Shown one piece after another: positions 29,190-39,570 of a DNA stretch of 64,000 nt. The position numbers and the translations under genes are program-made. The first letter of the stretch is position 1. The number at the start of each line of letters is the position of its first letter. The notes below the pieces were generated by a model, which saw nothing but the letters and a program-made list of their open reading frames with translations, did no database searches and was not told the DNA's origin. Source of the DNA: Thermanaerovibrio velox DSM 12556 (GTDB lineage Bacteria > Synergistota > Synergistia > Synergistales > Synergistaceae); assembly GCF_000237825.1 (NCBI RefSeq), contig NZ_CM001377.1, positions 806,001 through 870,000 on the forward strand. The letters are read 5' to 3'.

Positions 29190-29206
29190 TATCCTATATC
29201 AGGATA
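29190..29206. other. Small inverted repeat between divergent cysS and uvrC
   Basis: TATCCT-ATATC-AGGATA is a perfect 6-base inverted repeat centred in the 115-base gap between divergent starts. It could be an operator or a promoter element for cysS; the sequence alone does not decide. Confidence 0.3.
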
Positions 29207-29270
29207 GGCAAAGAATCAAAGCCCAATGGGATCTTAAAAACAGCTTTGTGGTGCAAGGTAGAGGGAGCCG

Positions 29271-30713
29271 ATGGCGGAAGAACGGTTGATAAATTATGTT
29301 AAGTCCCTTCCTGAAAGGCCTGGGGTCTACATAATGAGAGACCAGGACGGCCAGGTCATATACGTGGGCAAGGCCAAGGCCCTGAGGAGGAGGGTGATGT
29401 CGTATTTTAGACATGGGGGGTTTGCGTCTCCAAGGCTTAGGAAACTAGTAGAGATGGTGAGGGATATATCGGTGGTTAGGACCGCCACCGAGGCTGAGGC
29501 GCTGATACTCGAGGCCAGGTTGATAAGACAGCTTCAGCCCTTTTTCAACGTGGAGCTTAAGATGTCAGAGCGTTATCCCTACATAAGGGTGACCGAAGAG
29601 AAGTTCCCCAGGATAACGGTTACCAGAGTCAAGTCAGGGGGAGGTCTTTTCATCGGTCCCTATGTTAGGGTGAGGGAGCTTAGGGAGCTTTTGCGCCTGT
29701 TGGATCGATTTTTCCCTCTTCGTAAGTGTTCCATCCCCATAGAACCCCCTTACGATAGAAGGCCGTGTGTATATCACTCAATAGGTAAGTGTCTTGCCCC
29801 CTGTGCTGGACTTTGTAGCCAGGGGGAGTACCTTCAGATAGTGTCCGATGCGGTCATGCTTCTTCAGGGGCGTGGGGCTGATTTGGTGGAACGGTTGAGG
29901 CGCAAGATGGAGGACGCGGCGTATAATAGGCTTGCTTTTGAAGAGGCTGCCCAGATAAGGGATATGATAAGGGCCATATGGAGGGTTGGCAGGCAATCCC
30001 CTTCTGCTCACGTTGGGGATGAGGATAACTTTCCATTGCTGTGTTCCCTGCAGGATATCTTAGGGCTTAAGGTGATCCCCTGGCGCATAGAGGGTTATGA
30101 CATATCGCATCTTAAGGGGACTAGCACGGTGGCCTCTAAGGTGGTATTCGAGCAGGGTAGGCCTAACAAATCTTTGTACAGGAGGTATAACCTTGGGGAC
30201 TTTGGGGGTGATGACTTTAGGGCCCTGGGGGAGGTTTTAAGGCGTAGGTTCTCAAGGGCCTCTGAAGACGAGGTGCTACCCAACCTGATATTGATAGATG
30301 GCGGACCAGTACAGCTGGAGTTTTCTTTAAAGGTTCTCAGTGATATGGGGTTGTCGATCCCCACCGTTTCCCTGGCGAAGGGGGAGGAGGAGGAGGTATA
30401 TCTTCCTGGGAAGGACCAGCCTTTGCGGTTGGGAGAGGGGAGCTTGGCTCTTAGAATGCTTCAGATGGTTAGGGATGAGGCTCATCGCTTTGCCGTTTCC
30501 TCCCATAGGGAAAACAGACGTCTGAGAATGAGGCATACCAGACTGGAGGAGATACCAGGTGTTGGTCCGAACAGGGCTTCCCAGTTATTGAGCCGATTTG
30601 GAAGCGTTAAGAACATAGCGAGGCTTTCGGAAGAGGAGCTCATGGCCATGCCCGGTATCGGCAAGAAACTTGCCAGGATCATATTGGAACATCTGAAGGA
30701 GGGGAAGGATTGA
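29271..30713 (+). CDS. uvrC: UvrABC system protein C, short form
   Basis: Dual-incision nuclease of nucleotide excision repair. 480 residues, about 110-130 fewer than Escherichia coli or Bacillus UvrC. Order: GIY-YIG nuclease (GVYIMRD...VIYVGKAKALRRR, about 18-90), a Cys cluster (CSIP...CVYHS..GKCLAPC, 153-178), UVR motif (about 205-240), then directly the RNase H-like nuclease from about 275 (EGYDISHLKG with the first Asp, LILIDGG with the second, DEAHRFA with His), and a C-terminal double helix-hairpin-helix (EIPGVGPNRASQLL, MPGIGKKLA). The part between UVR and RNase H, about 100 residues in relatives, is nearly absent. Both nucleases look complete, so it is probably active. Confidence 0.94.
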   Translation: MAEERLINYVKSLPERPGVYIMRDQDGQVIYVGKAKALRRRVMSYFRHGGFASPRLRKLVEMVRDISVVRTATEAEALILEARLIRQLQPFFNVELKMSERYPYIRVTEEKFPRITVTRVKSGGGLFIGPYVRVRELRELLRLLDRFFPLRKCSIPIEPPYDRRPCVYHSIGKCLAPCAGLCSQGEYLQIVSDAVMLLQGRGADLVERLRRKMEDAAYNRLAFEEAAQIRDMIRAIWRVGRQSPSAHVGDEDNFPLLCSLQDILGLKVIPWRIEGYDISHLKGTSTVASKVVFEQGRPNKSLYRRYNLGDFGGDDFRALGEVLRRRFSRASEDEVLPNLILIDGGPVQLEFSLKVLSDMGLSIPTVSLAKGEEEEVYLPGKDQPLRLGEGSLALRMLQMVRDEAHRFAVSSHRENRRLRMRHTRLEEIPGVGPNRASQLLSRFGSVKNIARLSEEELMAMPGIGKKLARIILEHLKEGKD

Positions 30714-31843
30714 AGGCCCTGAAAGAGTTTAATAGGGAGTCCCTGGGGGAGTCCAAAAGGCACATATATTTTATGCGCATGGCCTTAAGCCTTGCAGCAA
30801 GGGGAGGGGTTTCGGTAAGCCCGAACCCTAAGGTGGGCTGTGTGTTGGTAAGGGATGAAAAGGTGGTGGGTATTGGTTATCACCGAAGATACGGGGGGCC
30901 TCATGCGGAGGTTGAGGCTTTGGCCATGGCGAGGGATAAGGCGAGGGGTAGCACCGCCTACGTCACCCTTGAACCGTGCGCCCATCATGGGAAGACCCCA
31001 CCTTGTGCCCCAAGGCTTGCAGAGGCTGGGGTATCAAGAGTGGTTTATGGATTTAGGGATCCAAACCCTAAGGTGAACGGAGAGGGGCTTAGGATCTTAG
31101 AGTCAAGCGGGGTTGAAGTGATAGGGCCAGTGCTGGAGAGAGACTGTAAGTGGATTAATCGTGGTTTTATAAGGCGGATTACCTTGGGGAGGCCTTGGGT
31201 CACGTTAAAGGGTGCTCTGTCTGTGGATGGAACTGCGTGTCTGGATAGCGGTGAGAGCAAGTGGATAACCGGTCCCATGGCGAGGCAGAAAGCACACCTT
31301 CTGAGGGCAGAGCACGATGCGGTCCTTGTGGGTATAAATACAGTTATGAACGATGACCCGGAGCTTACCGTTAGGGCATTGGATGGTGAAAGCCCTAAAA
31401 AGGTAGTCCTTGATGGGCACCTAAGAATACCCCTGGAGGCCAAAGTGCTTAAAGGGGGAGAGAGGATAGTATTCACCTCACAGGAGGCCCCTATGGAGAA
31501 GTTGACGTGCCTTCGCAACATGGGGGTTACGCTGATTCAAGTCCCTAGCGTTGGCGGAATGCTGGACCTTAGTCAGGTTTTGTTGGAGCTTGGAAGGCTT
31601 GGGGTTAACAACCTGCTTGTGGAAGGTGGCGCCAGGGTGCTAGGGGCCTTTGTGGACAGCGGTCTTGGCGACATGGTATCCCTGTTCGTAGCCCCTTCTA
31701 TACTGGGCAGGGGGCTTCAGATTTTCGAATCCTTTGCCATTCAAGGTCTTGGTAGCAGGGTAGAGATCACGGACCACATGGTTCGCCAGGCGGGGCATGA
31801 CCTTTGGCTCGAGGGGGTATTAAGGTGTTCACCGGCCTTATAG
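30710..31843 (+). CDS. ribD: Riboflavin biosynthesis bifunctional deaminase/reductase
   Basis: Deaminates 2,5-diamino-6-ribosylamino-pyrimidinone 5'-phosphate and then reduces the ribosyl chain. 377 residues. The N-terminal cytidine-deaminase-like zinc site is complete: PHAEVEALA, and YVTLEPCAHHGKTPPC. The C-terminal reductase domain starts near residue 155 (RPWVTLKGALSVDG) and has DAVLVGINTVMNDDPELTVR and NNLLVEGGARVLGAF. TTG start at 30710 overlaps the uvrC stop and has AGGAGGGG before it. It opens the ribD-ribE-ribBA-ribH set. I see no FMN riboswitch before it; uvrC is immediately upstream. Confidence 0.96.
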   Translation: MKALKEFNRESLGESKRHIYFMRMALSLAARGGVSVSPNPKVGCVLVRDEKVVGIGYHRRYGGPHAEVEALAMARDKARGSTAYVTLEPCAHHGKTPPCAPRLAEAGVSRVVYGFRDPNPKVNGEGLRILESSGVEVIGPVLERDCKWINRGFIRRITLGRPWVTLKGALSVDGTACLDSGESKWITGPMARQKAHLLRAEHDAVLVGINTVMNDDPELTVRALDGESPKKVVLDGHLRIPLEAKVLKGGERIVFTSQEAPMEKLTCLRNMGVTLIQVPSVGGMLDLSQVLLELGRLGVNNLLVEGGARVLGAFVDSGLGDMVSLFVAPSILGRGLQIFESFAIQGLGSRVEITDHMVRQAGHDLWLEGVLRCSPAL

Positions 31844-32526
31844 GGGCTGTTGGTAAGGTGGTTTCGGTCAAGCCGGTGGGTGGCGACGTATGGGAGATGC
31901 AGGTTGATTCGGTGGATGACTTCTTAAGTGGGGTATCCATAGGTGATTCGGTGGCCGTGGACGGAGTTTGTCTCACTGTGACCGCCATTAAAGGCACCAG
32001 GATTGTTGCGCAGATGATGCGGGAGACGGTGGAAAGAACTAAGTTGGGTAGTTTGAAATCGGGGCATCGGGTGAACTTGGAACTTTCCATGCGATTGGAC
32101 GGAAGGCTGGACGGGCACATAGTTCAAGGCCATGTGGACTGCCTTGGTATTGTCGATAGTTGGGAGGCGCAGGGCAGCTGGAGGAAGCTTTGGGTTTCGG
32201 TGCCACGGTGGTTTGCTCCATATGTGGTCCCCAAGGGGTCTGTTGCGATAGACGGCGTTAGCCTTACCGTTATAGATGCCCTAGATGATGCTTTTTCCGT
32301 TGGGCTTATCCCCGAAACTCTTAGAAGGACCTGTCTGGGTGATCTTAGGATTGGGGACAAGGTTAACTTGGAGGGGGATATAATAGGTAAATATGTGATG
32401 CGTTGGCTTGGCATCTTCGGCGGTGCTTCGATGAAGCCCGGTGAGGGTGTTGATGTGGGTTTAGAGGAGGGCGGGATCAGCTACGATAAGCTGGCCCTTT
32501 ACGGATGGGATGTTGGGGGGCGTTAG
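31825..32526 (+). CDS. ribE: Riboflavin synthase alpha chain
   Basis: Dismutates two 6,7-dimethyl-8-ribityllumazine molecules to riboflavin. 233 residues from GTG 31825, giving the family start MFTGLIGAVG; the in-frame TTG 21 bases earlier is not needed. Two lumazine-binding repeats are visible: VDGVCLTVTAIKGTRIV...ETVERTKLG and IDGVSLTVIDALDDAFSVGLIPETLRRTCLG. It overlaps ribD by 19 bases. The C-terminus has about 20 extra residues beyond the usual NLEGDIIGKYV end. Confidence 0.96.
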   Translation: MFTGLIGAVGKVVSVKPVGGDVWEMQVDSVDDFLSGVSIGDSVAVDGVCLTVTAIKGTRIVAQMMRETVERTKLGSLKSGHRVNLELSMRLDGRLDGHIVQGHVDCLGIVDSWEAQGSWRKLWVSVPRWFAPYVVPKGSVAIDGVSLTVIDALDDAFSVGLIPETLRRTCLGDLRIGDKVNLEGDIIGKYVMRWLGIFGGASMKPGEGVDVGLEEGGISYDKLALYGWDVGGR

Positions 32527-32527
32527 A

Positions 32528-33756
32528 GTGGCAGAGGATGCTGTTGGAGGTGTCCTTGGGAGCGTGGAAGAGGCTCTTAGGGTGATATCCGAAGGTGGAA
32601 TGGTGATAGTCGTTGATGATGCCCAGCGAGAGAACGAGGGGACCTTGTTATGGCTGCCCAGTTCTGTCGTGGGGAGGACATAAACTTCATGGCTAAGTAT
32701 GGCAGGGGTTTGATATGTGCTCCTGTGGATGATGAGATAGCTAGAAGGTTGGATCTTGCCCCAATGGTGGAGAGGAACACGGATCTTCACGAAACCGCGT
32801 TCACCGTCAGCGTTGATGCCAAGGAGGGGACCACTACCGGCATATCGGCTCAAGAGCGGGCGTTAACAGCCCGATTGTTGGCGGATCCCAAGTCGAAACC
32901 AGAGGACTTCAGAAGGCCCGGGCACCTTTTCCCCCTTATTGCCAGGAGGGGTGGGGTTTTAAAGAGGGCGGGTCATACCGAGGCGGCGGTTGATCTAGCC
33001 AGGTACGCGGGCCTCTCCCCCGCAGGGGTGATATGTGAGATCATGAACGAGGATGGGACCATGGCAAGGCTCCCTCAGCTTGTGGATTTCGCCAGGGAAC
33101 ATGGGCTCATGATAATCTCCATTGAGGACCTCATAAGATACAGGAGCCGGAGGGAGAAGTTGGTAAGGCGGGAGGCGGAGATACATCTCCCTACTGCCTA
33201 CGGTGACTTTAGGGCCATTGGTTACAGGTTTGTGCTGGATGAAGACCCGGATAAGGTTCACATGGCACTGATAAAAGGGGAAGTGGAGGGTAAGTCCGGT
33301 GTTTTGGTGCGGGTCCACTCCGAGTGTTTTACCGGGGATATCCTTGGCTCGCTCCGCTGTGACTGTGGCCCGCAGCTTCATAGGGCCATGGAGATGATAG
33401 AGGAGGAGGGGGCTGGGGTTCTCCTCTATATGAGGCAGGAGGGACGAGGTATAGGGTTGCTTGCCAAGCTTAAAGCCTATGAGCTTCAGGAAAGGGGTAT
33501 GGACACAGTAGAGGCCAATGAGGCCCTTGGGTTCGGAGCGGATCTAAGGGACTATGGTGTGGGGGCCCAGATATTGGCTGACCTGGGGCTTAAGGAAATA
33601 AGATTGTTGACCAATAACCCGAGGAAGATAGTCGGTTTAGAGGGTTATGGCCTTAAGATCCTAGAAAGGGTGCCCATAGAGATCCCGTCTAACCCTCATA
33701 ACGAGAGATATTTGAAGACCAAGTCCTGTAAGCTGGGGCACCATCTTCATCTTTGA
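32528..33756 (+). pseudogene. ribBA: RibBA: DHBP synthase / GTP cyclohydrolase II, frameshifted as sequenced
   Basis: Supplies both precursors of riboflavin: 3,4-dihydroxy-2-butanone 4-phosphate and the pyrimidine from GTP. GTG start at 32528, one base after ribE. The first frame encodes [28 protein letters not shown] and then runs to TAA at 32681; the -1 frame continues it as [17 protein letters not shown]. Adding one G to GGGG at 32638-32641 restores the family motif ENEGDLVMAA. The C-terminal GTP cyclohydrolase II is complete: [19 protein letters not shown] zinc site, [10 protein letters not shown] and [12 protein letters not shown]. The remaining genes of the pathway are intact, so error or slippage is more plausible than loss. 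Confidence 0.9.
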
Positions 33757-33837
33757 TTGATCTCTTTTGCCCCGCTTAGTTGCCTTTTGTTTTGAGGTTT
33801 TGCTTTTAATTTTGTTGGATATTAAGGGGGTTCCGAC

Positions 33838-35621
<1,784 letters not shown>

Positions 35622-35623
35622 TT

Positions 35624-37381
35624 TTGTTTGGGGTCAGTGGTTTGGTGAATATTGACTTTTGGTCTCAAGTTTCTTTGATCCTGGTCCTAGGGCTTGGGGG
35701 ATTGCTGGTTCAGCGGTTCTTCAAGCCCCATTTGGACAGGGATCAGTACTACTACGTTAAGGACATAACCATGCTGGCATCTTGGGCCATGGTGGGGATT
35801 TGGTCTGGAAGCGGGCTCCTCAAGTGGGTCATAATAGCTGGCATGGGAGGGTTGTTTCTGGGCTTTTGCCAGAAGATGCAGCGTTCTTTTGAACTCAGAC
35901 CCCTGTTTCTGCTATTGGGGCTCCTGCTTGCCCTCTTTGGACCAAGGATAAACTTCATAGGAATGCCTGGAGGTGTTTTCCTTTACCTTCCGCAGGGGGT
36001 AGCGGTGATTTTAAGCGCCCTTTGGTATTCCCTCTTCCCGCTTGTTCTCCAAGAAGTGGATCAGATACCAGGTCTTGGGGGAAGCCTGCTTTTCGTTGGG
36101 TGGTTGTTGATGACTCTTGGAGTCGTCACATCTTCTCCGGGGTGGAACGAGGTGATATACGCTTCTTTGGCCGGGTTGGTTCTGATAGGAACCTTTTGGA
36201 GCCGTCACCTTCACGTCTACGGCAGGCTTGGGGAGCAGATGACTTCCATGTGGGGTATGATAATGGGAGGCATAACGGTGCTTGGAGCTTCTAAGGGGTT
36301 GGCCTTTTCTGCGCTGTTTTTGATGCCCCTTGGGCTTTTCCTGGTGCCAATAATGGAAACCTCCCTTAGGGTGGTTGGAACCTCCTTGGTGAGGCGGCAG
36401 TTGGGGAACGTGACCCTTTACAGGGCCCTAATAAACCGGGGTGTTGATCACCCAATGGCGGTATATATGGTGTCCTTCACGTGCCTTTGTCTTGGTATTT
36501 TGGGTTTCTCCGCTCAGCGATATGGTCCCTGGCAGGTGCCTCTTTTGGTGCTGCCCGGTGTTTTGTTGTTGGGAGGAGGACTTTATGCCTTTTTAAGATG
36601 GGGAGGTTCTGTTTTGACCCATAGCAGGCGTCCACGGATATTCGGGGTTCATGTGGATAACGTTACGCTTAACTACGTTTTGGGCAGGGTAAGGGCGATG
36701 GTGTCTCAGGGGGAATCCTGTCTCATATGTACCCTGGATGCGTTGGGGGCCTTAAGGTCCAGGGAGGATGCGGAGTATAGGGAGGTTCTGAATCGATCGG
36801 ATCTGGTGCTCCCGGATGGCAGCGGTTTAATTGAGGCATTTAAACTGCTGGGGAATCCCTTATCGGAGAGGATACCTGGAGTTGAGTTCGTTGACCACCT
36901 TTGCCGGTTGGCCGCATCGGAGAGGTGGGGGGTGTTTCTTCTTGGAGGTAAGCCAGGAGTTGCGGAGTTAGCGGCTCAGCGGTTGTTGGAACGGCATCCT
37001 GGGCTTGTGGTGGCCGGATGTAGGGACGGTTACTTCCCGGATTCAGAGGAAGGGGAGGTGATAGAATCCATAGCCTCCAGTGGAGCTAGGGTTTTGTTCG
37101 TGGGGCTTGGAGTCCCCCGCCAGGAGAAGTGGCTGTTCAAGGTGTTGAAGGCCCATGGGCGGCTTCCTGGCGTGGTAGGGGTTGGAATTGGAGGAAGCTT
37201 TGACGTGATATCCGGGAGGCTAAAGCGTGCTCCTGTGTCATGGCAGCGCCTGAGGCTTGAATGGTTATACAGGACCATCCAGGAGCCCTGGAGGATACGC
37301 AGGGTAGCGAGGTTGCCCAAGTTCGCATTCCTCGTCCTTTGGGAAAAACTGTTTGGTAAGAGGGAAGAGAGACAAGATTAG
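35624..37381 (+). CDS. TagO/WecA-like membrane domain (catalytic motifs lost) fused to TagA/WecG-type glycosyltransferase
   Basis: 585 residues in two parts. Residues about 10-335 have nine or so hydrophobic segments and align by eye with the MraY/WecA/TagO phospho-sugar transferase fold: FGPRINFIGMPGGVFLYLPQGVAVILSALWY matches the usual helix pair, but the DD of the substrate motif is Q83-K84, NxxDGxDGLA is EVDQIPGLGG (144-153) and the HHxL loop is LYRALINRG (265-273). Residues about 338-560 are a complete TagA/CpsF/WecG domain: LVLPDGSG, GLGVPRQEKWLF, GVGIGGSFDVISGRLKRAP. So the C-terminal half probably transfers an aminosugar to a polyprenyl-linked acceptor while the inactive N-terminal half anchors it. 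TTG 35624 or GTG 35645 may start. Confidence 0.85.
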   Translation: MFGVSGLVNIDFWSQVSLILVLGLGGLLVQRFFKPHLDRDQYYYVKDITMLASWAMVGIWSGSGLLKWVIIAGMGGLFLGFCQKMQRSFELRPLFLLLGLLLALFGPRINFIGMPGGVFLYLPQGVAVILSALWYSLFPLVLQEVDQIPGLGGSLLFVGWLLMTLGVVTSSPGWNEVIYASLAGLVLIGTFWSRHLHVYGRLGEQMTSMWGMIMGGITVLGASKGLAFSALFLMPLGLFLVPIMETSLRVVGTSLVRRQLGNVTLYRALINRGVDHPMAVYMVSFTCLCLGILGFSAQRYGPWQVPLLVLPGVLLLGGGLYAFLRWGGSVLTHSRRPRIFGVHVDNVTLNYVLGRVRAMVSQGESCLICTLDALGALRSREDAEYREVLNRSDLVLPDGSGLIEAFKLLGNPLSERIPGVEFVDHLCRLAASERWGVFLLGGKPGVAELAAQRLLERHPGLVVAGCRDGYFPDSEEGEVIESIASSGARVLFVGLGVPRQEKWLFKVLKAHGRLPGVVGVGIGGSFDVISGRLKRAPVSWQRLRLEWLYRTIQEPWRIRRVARLPKFAFLVLWEKLFGKREERQD

Positions 37382-37405
37382 CAGTATCTGTCTTGAATTT
37401 AGCAG

Positions 37406-37432
37406 CAGGGGGGTTAATCCCCTTCTGGTTTT
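37406..37432 (+). terminator. Probable intrinsic terminator before ybaB
   Basis: CAGGGGGG and CCCCTTCTG form an 8-bp stem with two G-T pairs around TTAAT, followed by GTTTTG. It lies in the 85-base gap after the fused glycosyltransferase gene. Confidence 0.5.
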
Positions 37433-37474
37433 GTCTATTTATTAGTTGATTTTTATGAAGAGGAGATGGTGGTT

Positions 37475-37780
37475 TTGAAGATAGATAAGATTTTCAAGCA
37501 GGCCCAAAGGGTTCAAGCTCAGATGGCCACGTTGCAGGAGGAGCTGGCTAAGACAGAACATCAGGGATCTTCTGGTGGGGGCATGGTGACTGCACGGGTT
37601 AATGGACAGGGGGATCTTCTCTCGGTGAAGATATCTAAGGAGGTTATCGATCCATCGGATCCGGAGATGCTTGAGGACCTTGTGGTATCCGCGGTCAACG
37701 ATGCCCTGAGGAAGAGTCGTGATTTTGCTTCAGAGCGGATGAACCGGTTGACTGGCGGTCTTGGATTTGGAGGTTTCTAA
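37475..37780 (+). CDS. ybaB: Nucleoid-associated protein, YbaB/EbfC family
   Basis: Small DNA-binding dimer. About 101 residues; N-terminal helix KIDKIFKQAQRVQAQMATLQEELA, then GMVTARVNGQGDLLSVKI and DLVVSAVNDALRKSRD typical of the family. The ribosome binding site AGGAG at 37461-37465 touches an ATG at 37466, so GTG 37469 or TTG 37475 (spacing 9) is the more credible start. It lies directly before recR, an order conserved across bacteria (often dnaX-ybaB-recR; dnaX is not here). Confidence 0.92.
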   Translation: MKIDKIFKQAQRVQAQMATLQEELAKTEHQGSSGGGMVTARVNGQGDLLSVKISKEVIDPSDPEMLEDLVVSAVNDALRKSRDFASERMNRLTGGLGFGGF

Positions 37781-38383
37781 TTGAGTTCAACTGGTGTTTT
37801 TGTAGTAGATAGGCTTATAGAGAAGTTTAAGAGGCTCCCTGGGGTTGGGGAGAAGGGGGCCAGGCGTTTTGCGTTCTTCGTTCTTCAGCAGCCCTCTGGT
37901 TGGGTTGAAGATCTCGCCAGGGATTTGCTGGAGGCGAAGACCGCGGTCCGTCCATGTAGGATTTGTGGGGGGCTTGCGGAGGAGGAGCTTTGCCCTATCT
38001 GCGCGGATCCTAAAAGGTCTAATGGGATCATTTGTGTGGTGGAGACTGTAGAAGATAGCTTGGTGATTGAGAGACACGGGGTGTTTGACGGCCGATACCA
38101 CGTGCTTGGAGGTCGTTTCTCCCCGCTGGATGGAGAGGAGATCCCGAGCGATAGGTTGGATGCGTTGCGTCGGAGGCTTGTCCAGGAGGGAGTATCAGAG
38201 GTCATATTGGCGCTTAATCCAAGTGTGGAGGGGGAGCTCACTGCCATGGCGGTTAGGGATGCCATAGTGGACCTTCCGGTAAGGGTTACTCGTCTGGCCT
38301 TTGGGATCCCAGTTGGAGGGAGCATAGGTTTTGTGGATAGCGCCACTTTGAAGCTTGCAATGGAGGGGCGCAGGGGCCTTTAG
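37781..38383 (+). CDS. recR: Recombination protein RecR
   Basis: Works with RecO and RecF in loading RecA at gaps. 200 residues, exact family length. Helix-hairpin-helix LPGVGEKGARRFAFFVL, four-cysteine zinc finger CRICGGLAEEELCPIC, Toprim segment IICVVETVEDSLVIERHGVFDGRYHVLGG, and the C-terminal AFGIPVGGSIGFVDSATL. TTG start at 37781 lies directly after the ybaB stop. Confidence 0.97.
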   Translation: MSSTGVFVVDRLIEKFKRLPGVGEKGARRFAFFVLQQPSGWVEDLARDLLEAKTAVRPCRICGGLAEEELCPICADPKRSNGIICVVETVEDSLVIERHGVFDGRYHVLGGRFSPLDGEEIPSDRLDALRRRLVQEGVSEVILALNPSVEGELTAMAVRDAIVDLPVRVTRLAFGIPVGGSIGFVDSATLKLAMEGRRGL

Positions 38384-38430
38384 GCCCCGTTGGCTTTATT
38401 TAAATTTATATATTTTTGGAGGTTTGTAAT

Positions 38431-39570
38431 ATGTTTAGGATCATGAGGGGGGTTATAAGGCTCCTGTTGGCCGTGTTGGGTGGCGTTGTGGGGTATCAGC
38501 TTGCGGGCTTTATTTTGGCAGATGGCGGAGAGATAGGGGCTTTTATAGGTTATCACCCGGTGGGGTGGGTAATTTTCTTCGTATTTTTCTTTGCACTGGT
38601 TGGTTTTATGCTTACCCCGGTTTTTTGGATGGGGCTTGGGAAGATGGGTCAGCTTTTCGAGGCTAATCTGCAGGGATTCGGTTTTCATGAAATATTAATA
38701 TCCTTGATGGGCCTTACCCTTGGCCTTGTTTTGGCTAATTTGATAGCCCTTCCCTTGTCCAGGGTGCCCGTTGTGGGGGTTTACCTAGCTGTCCTGATCA
38801 ACGTGGCTTTGGGGTACTTGGGGGTTAGGTTGTCCTTAAGGCGCAGGGATGACATATGGGCCTTTTTCTCCTCTGCTGGCTCCATAAGGGGGAAAATCAA
38901 CTTCCGATCCAAGAAGTCTGGCCAGGTCCCAAAGGCAGAGGTTAGTGACAAGGGGGATGGTTACGGTTATAGGAAGCCCAAGGTTTTGGATACCAGCATT
39001 TTAATAGATGGAAGGATCTCTGATATAGTCTCCACGGGTTTCATCGAGGGACCGCTCATCCTTCCCCGCTTTGTCCTATCAGAGCTTCAGGGGGTGGCGG
39101 ACAGCTCGGACCCGATAAAGAGGGCCCGGGGAAGGAGGGGGCTTGACGTGGTAAATAGGATGCAACAGCACCTCGGTGACGATCTCAGGATAATGGATGT
39201 CCCAATGAAAGAGCTTGAGAGGGACGTTGTTGATGAGGCCATCGTTGCCCTAGCCAAGAGGATAGACGGGTGTGTGCTGACAACGGACTATAACTTGAAC
39301 AAGATAGCCCAAATAGAAGGGGTTAGTGTCCTCAACGTTAATGACCTTTCAAACGCCCTTAAACCTATGCTGTTGCCTGGAGAGAACATAAGGGTTGATG
39401 TCATTCGGGAGGGGAAGGAGCCAAACCAGGGTGTGGGTTATCTTGAGGATGGTACCATGATAGTGGTTGAGGATGGGCAGAGGTACATCGGAAGCCATGT
39501 GGATGTGGTGGTGACATCTATGCTGCAGACATCGGCGGGAAGGATGATATTTGCCAGGATAAGGCGATGA
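38431..39570 (+). CDS. Membrane-anchored PIN-TRAM domain protein (YacL-like)
   Basis: Predicted membrane-bound ribonuclease-like protein; the role of the family is unclear. About 379 residues. ATG 38431 has TTGGAGGT 8 bases upstream. The first 130 residues hold four likely membrane segments (LLLAVLGGVVGYQLAGFIL, GWVIFFVFFFALVGFMLTPVF, LISLMGLTLGLVLANLIAL, GVYLAVLINVALGYLG). The PIN domain follows with VLDTSILIDGRI (first acidic residue), FVLSELQGVADSSD, and VLTTDYNLNKIA. The C-terminal TRAM OB-fold has LEDGTMIVVEDGQRYIG. In Gram-positive bacteria the same family sits before ispD, as it does here. Confidence 0.93.
   Translation: MFRIMRGVIRLLLAVLGGVVGYQLAGFILADGGEIGAFIGYHPVGWVIFFVFFFALVGFMLTPVFWMGLGKMGQLFEANLQGFGFHEILISLMGLTLGLVLANLIALPLSRVPVVGVYLAVLINVALGYLGVRLSLRRRDDIWAFFSSAGSIRGKINFRSKKSGQVPKAEVSDKGDGYGYRKPKVLDTSILIDGRISDIVSTGFIEGPLILPRFVLSELQGVADSSDPIKRARGRRGLDVVNRMQQHLGDDLRIMDVPMKELERDVVDEAIVALAKRIDGCVLTTDYNLNKIAQIEGVSVLNVNDLSNALKPMLLPGENIRVDVIREGKEPNQGVGYLEDGTMIVVEDGQRYIGSHVDVVVTSMLQTSAGRMIFARIRR

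Noticed and set aside
30640-30710. FMN riboswitch upstream of ribD
   Set aside because: The bases before ribD are the end of uvrC, and no RFN-like conserved blocks were seen there, before ribBA, ribH or ribF.
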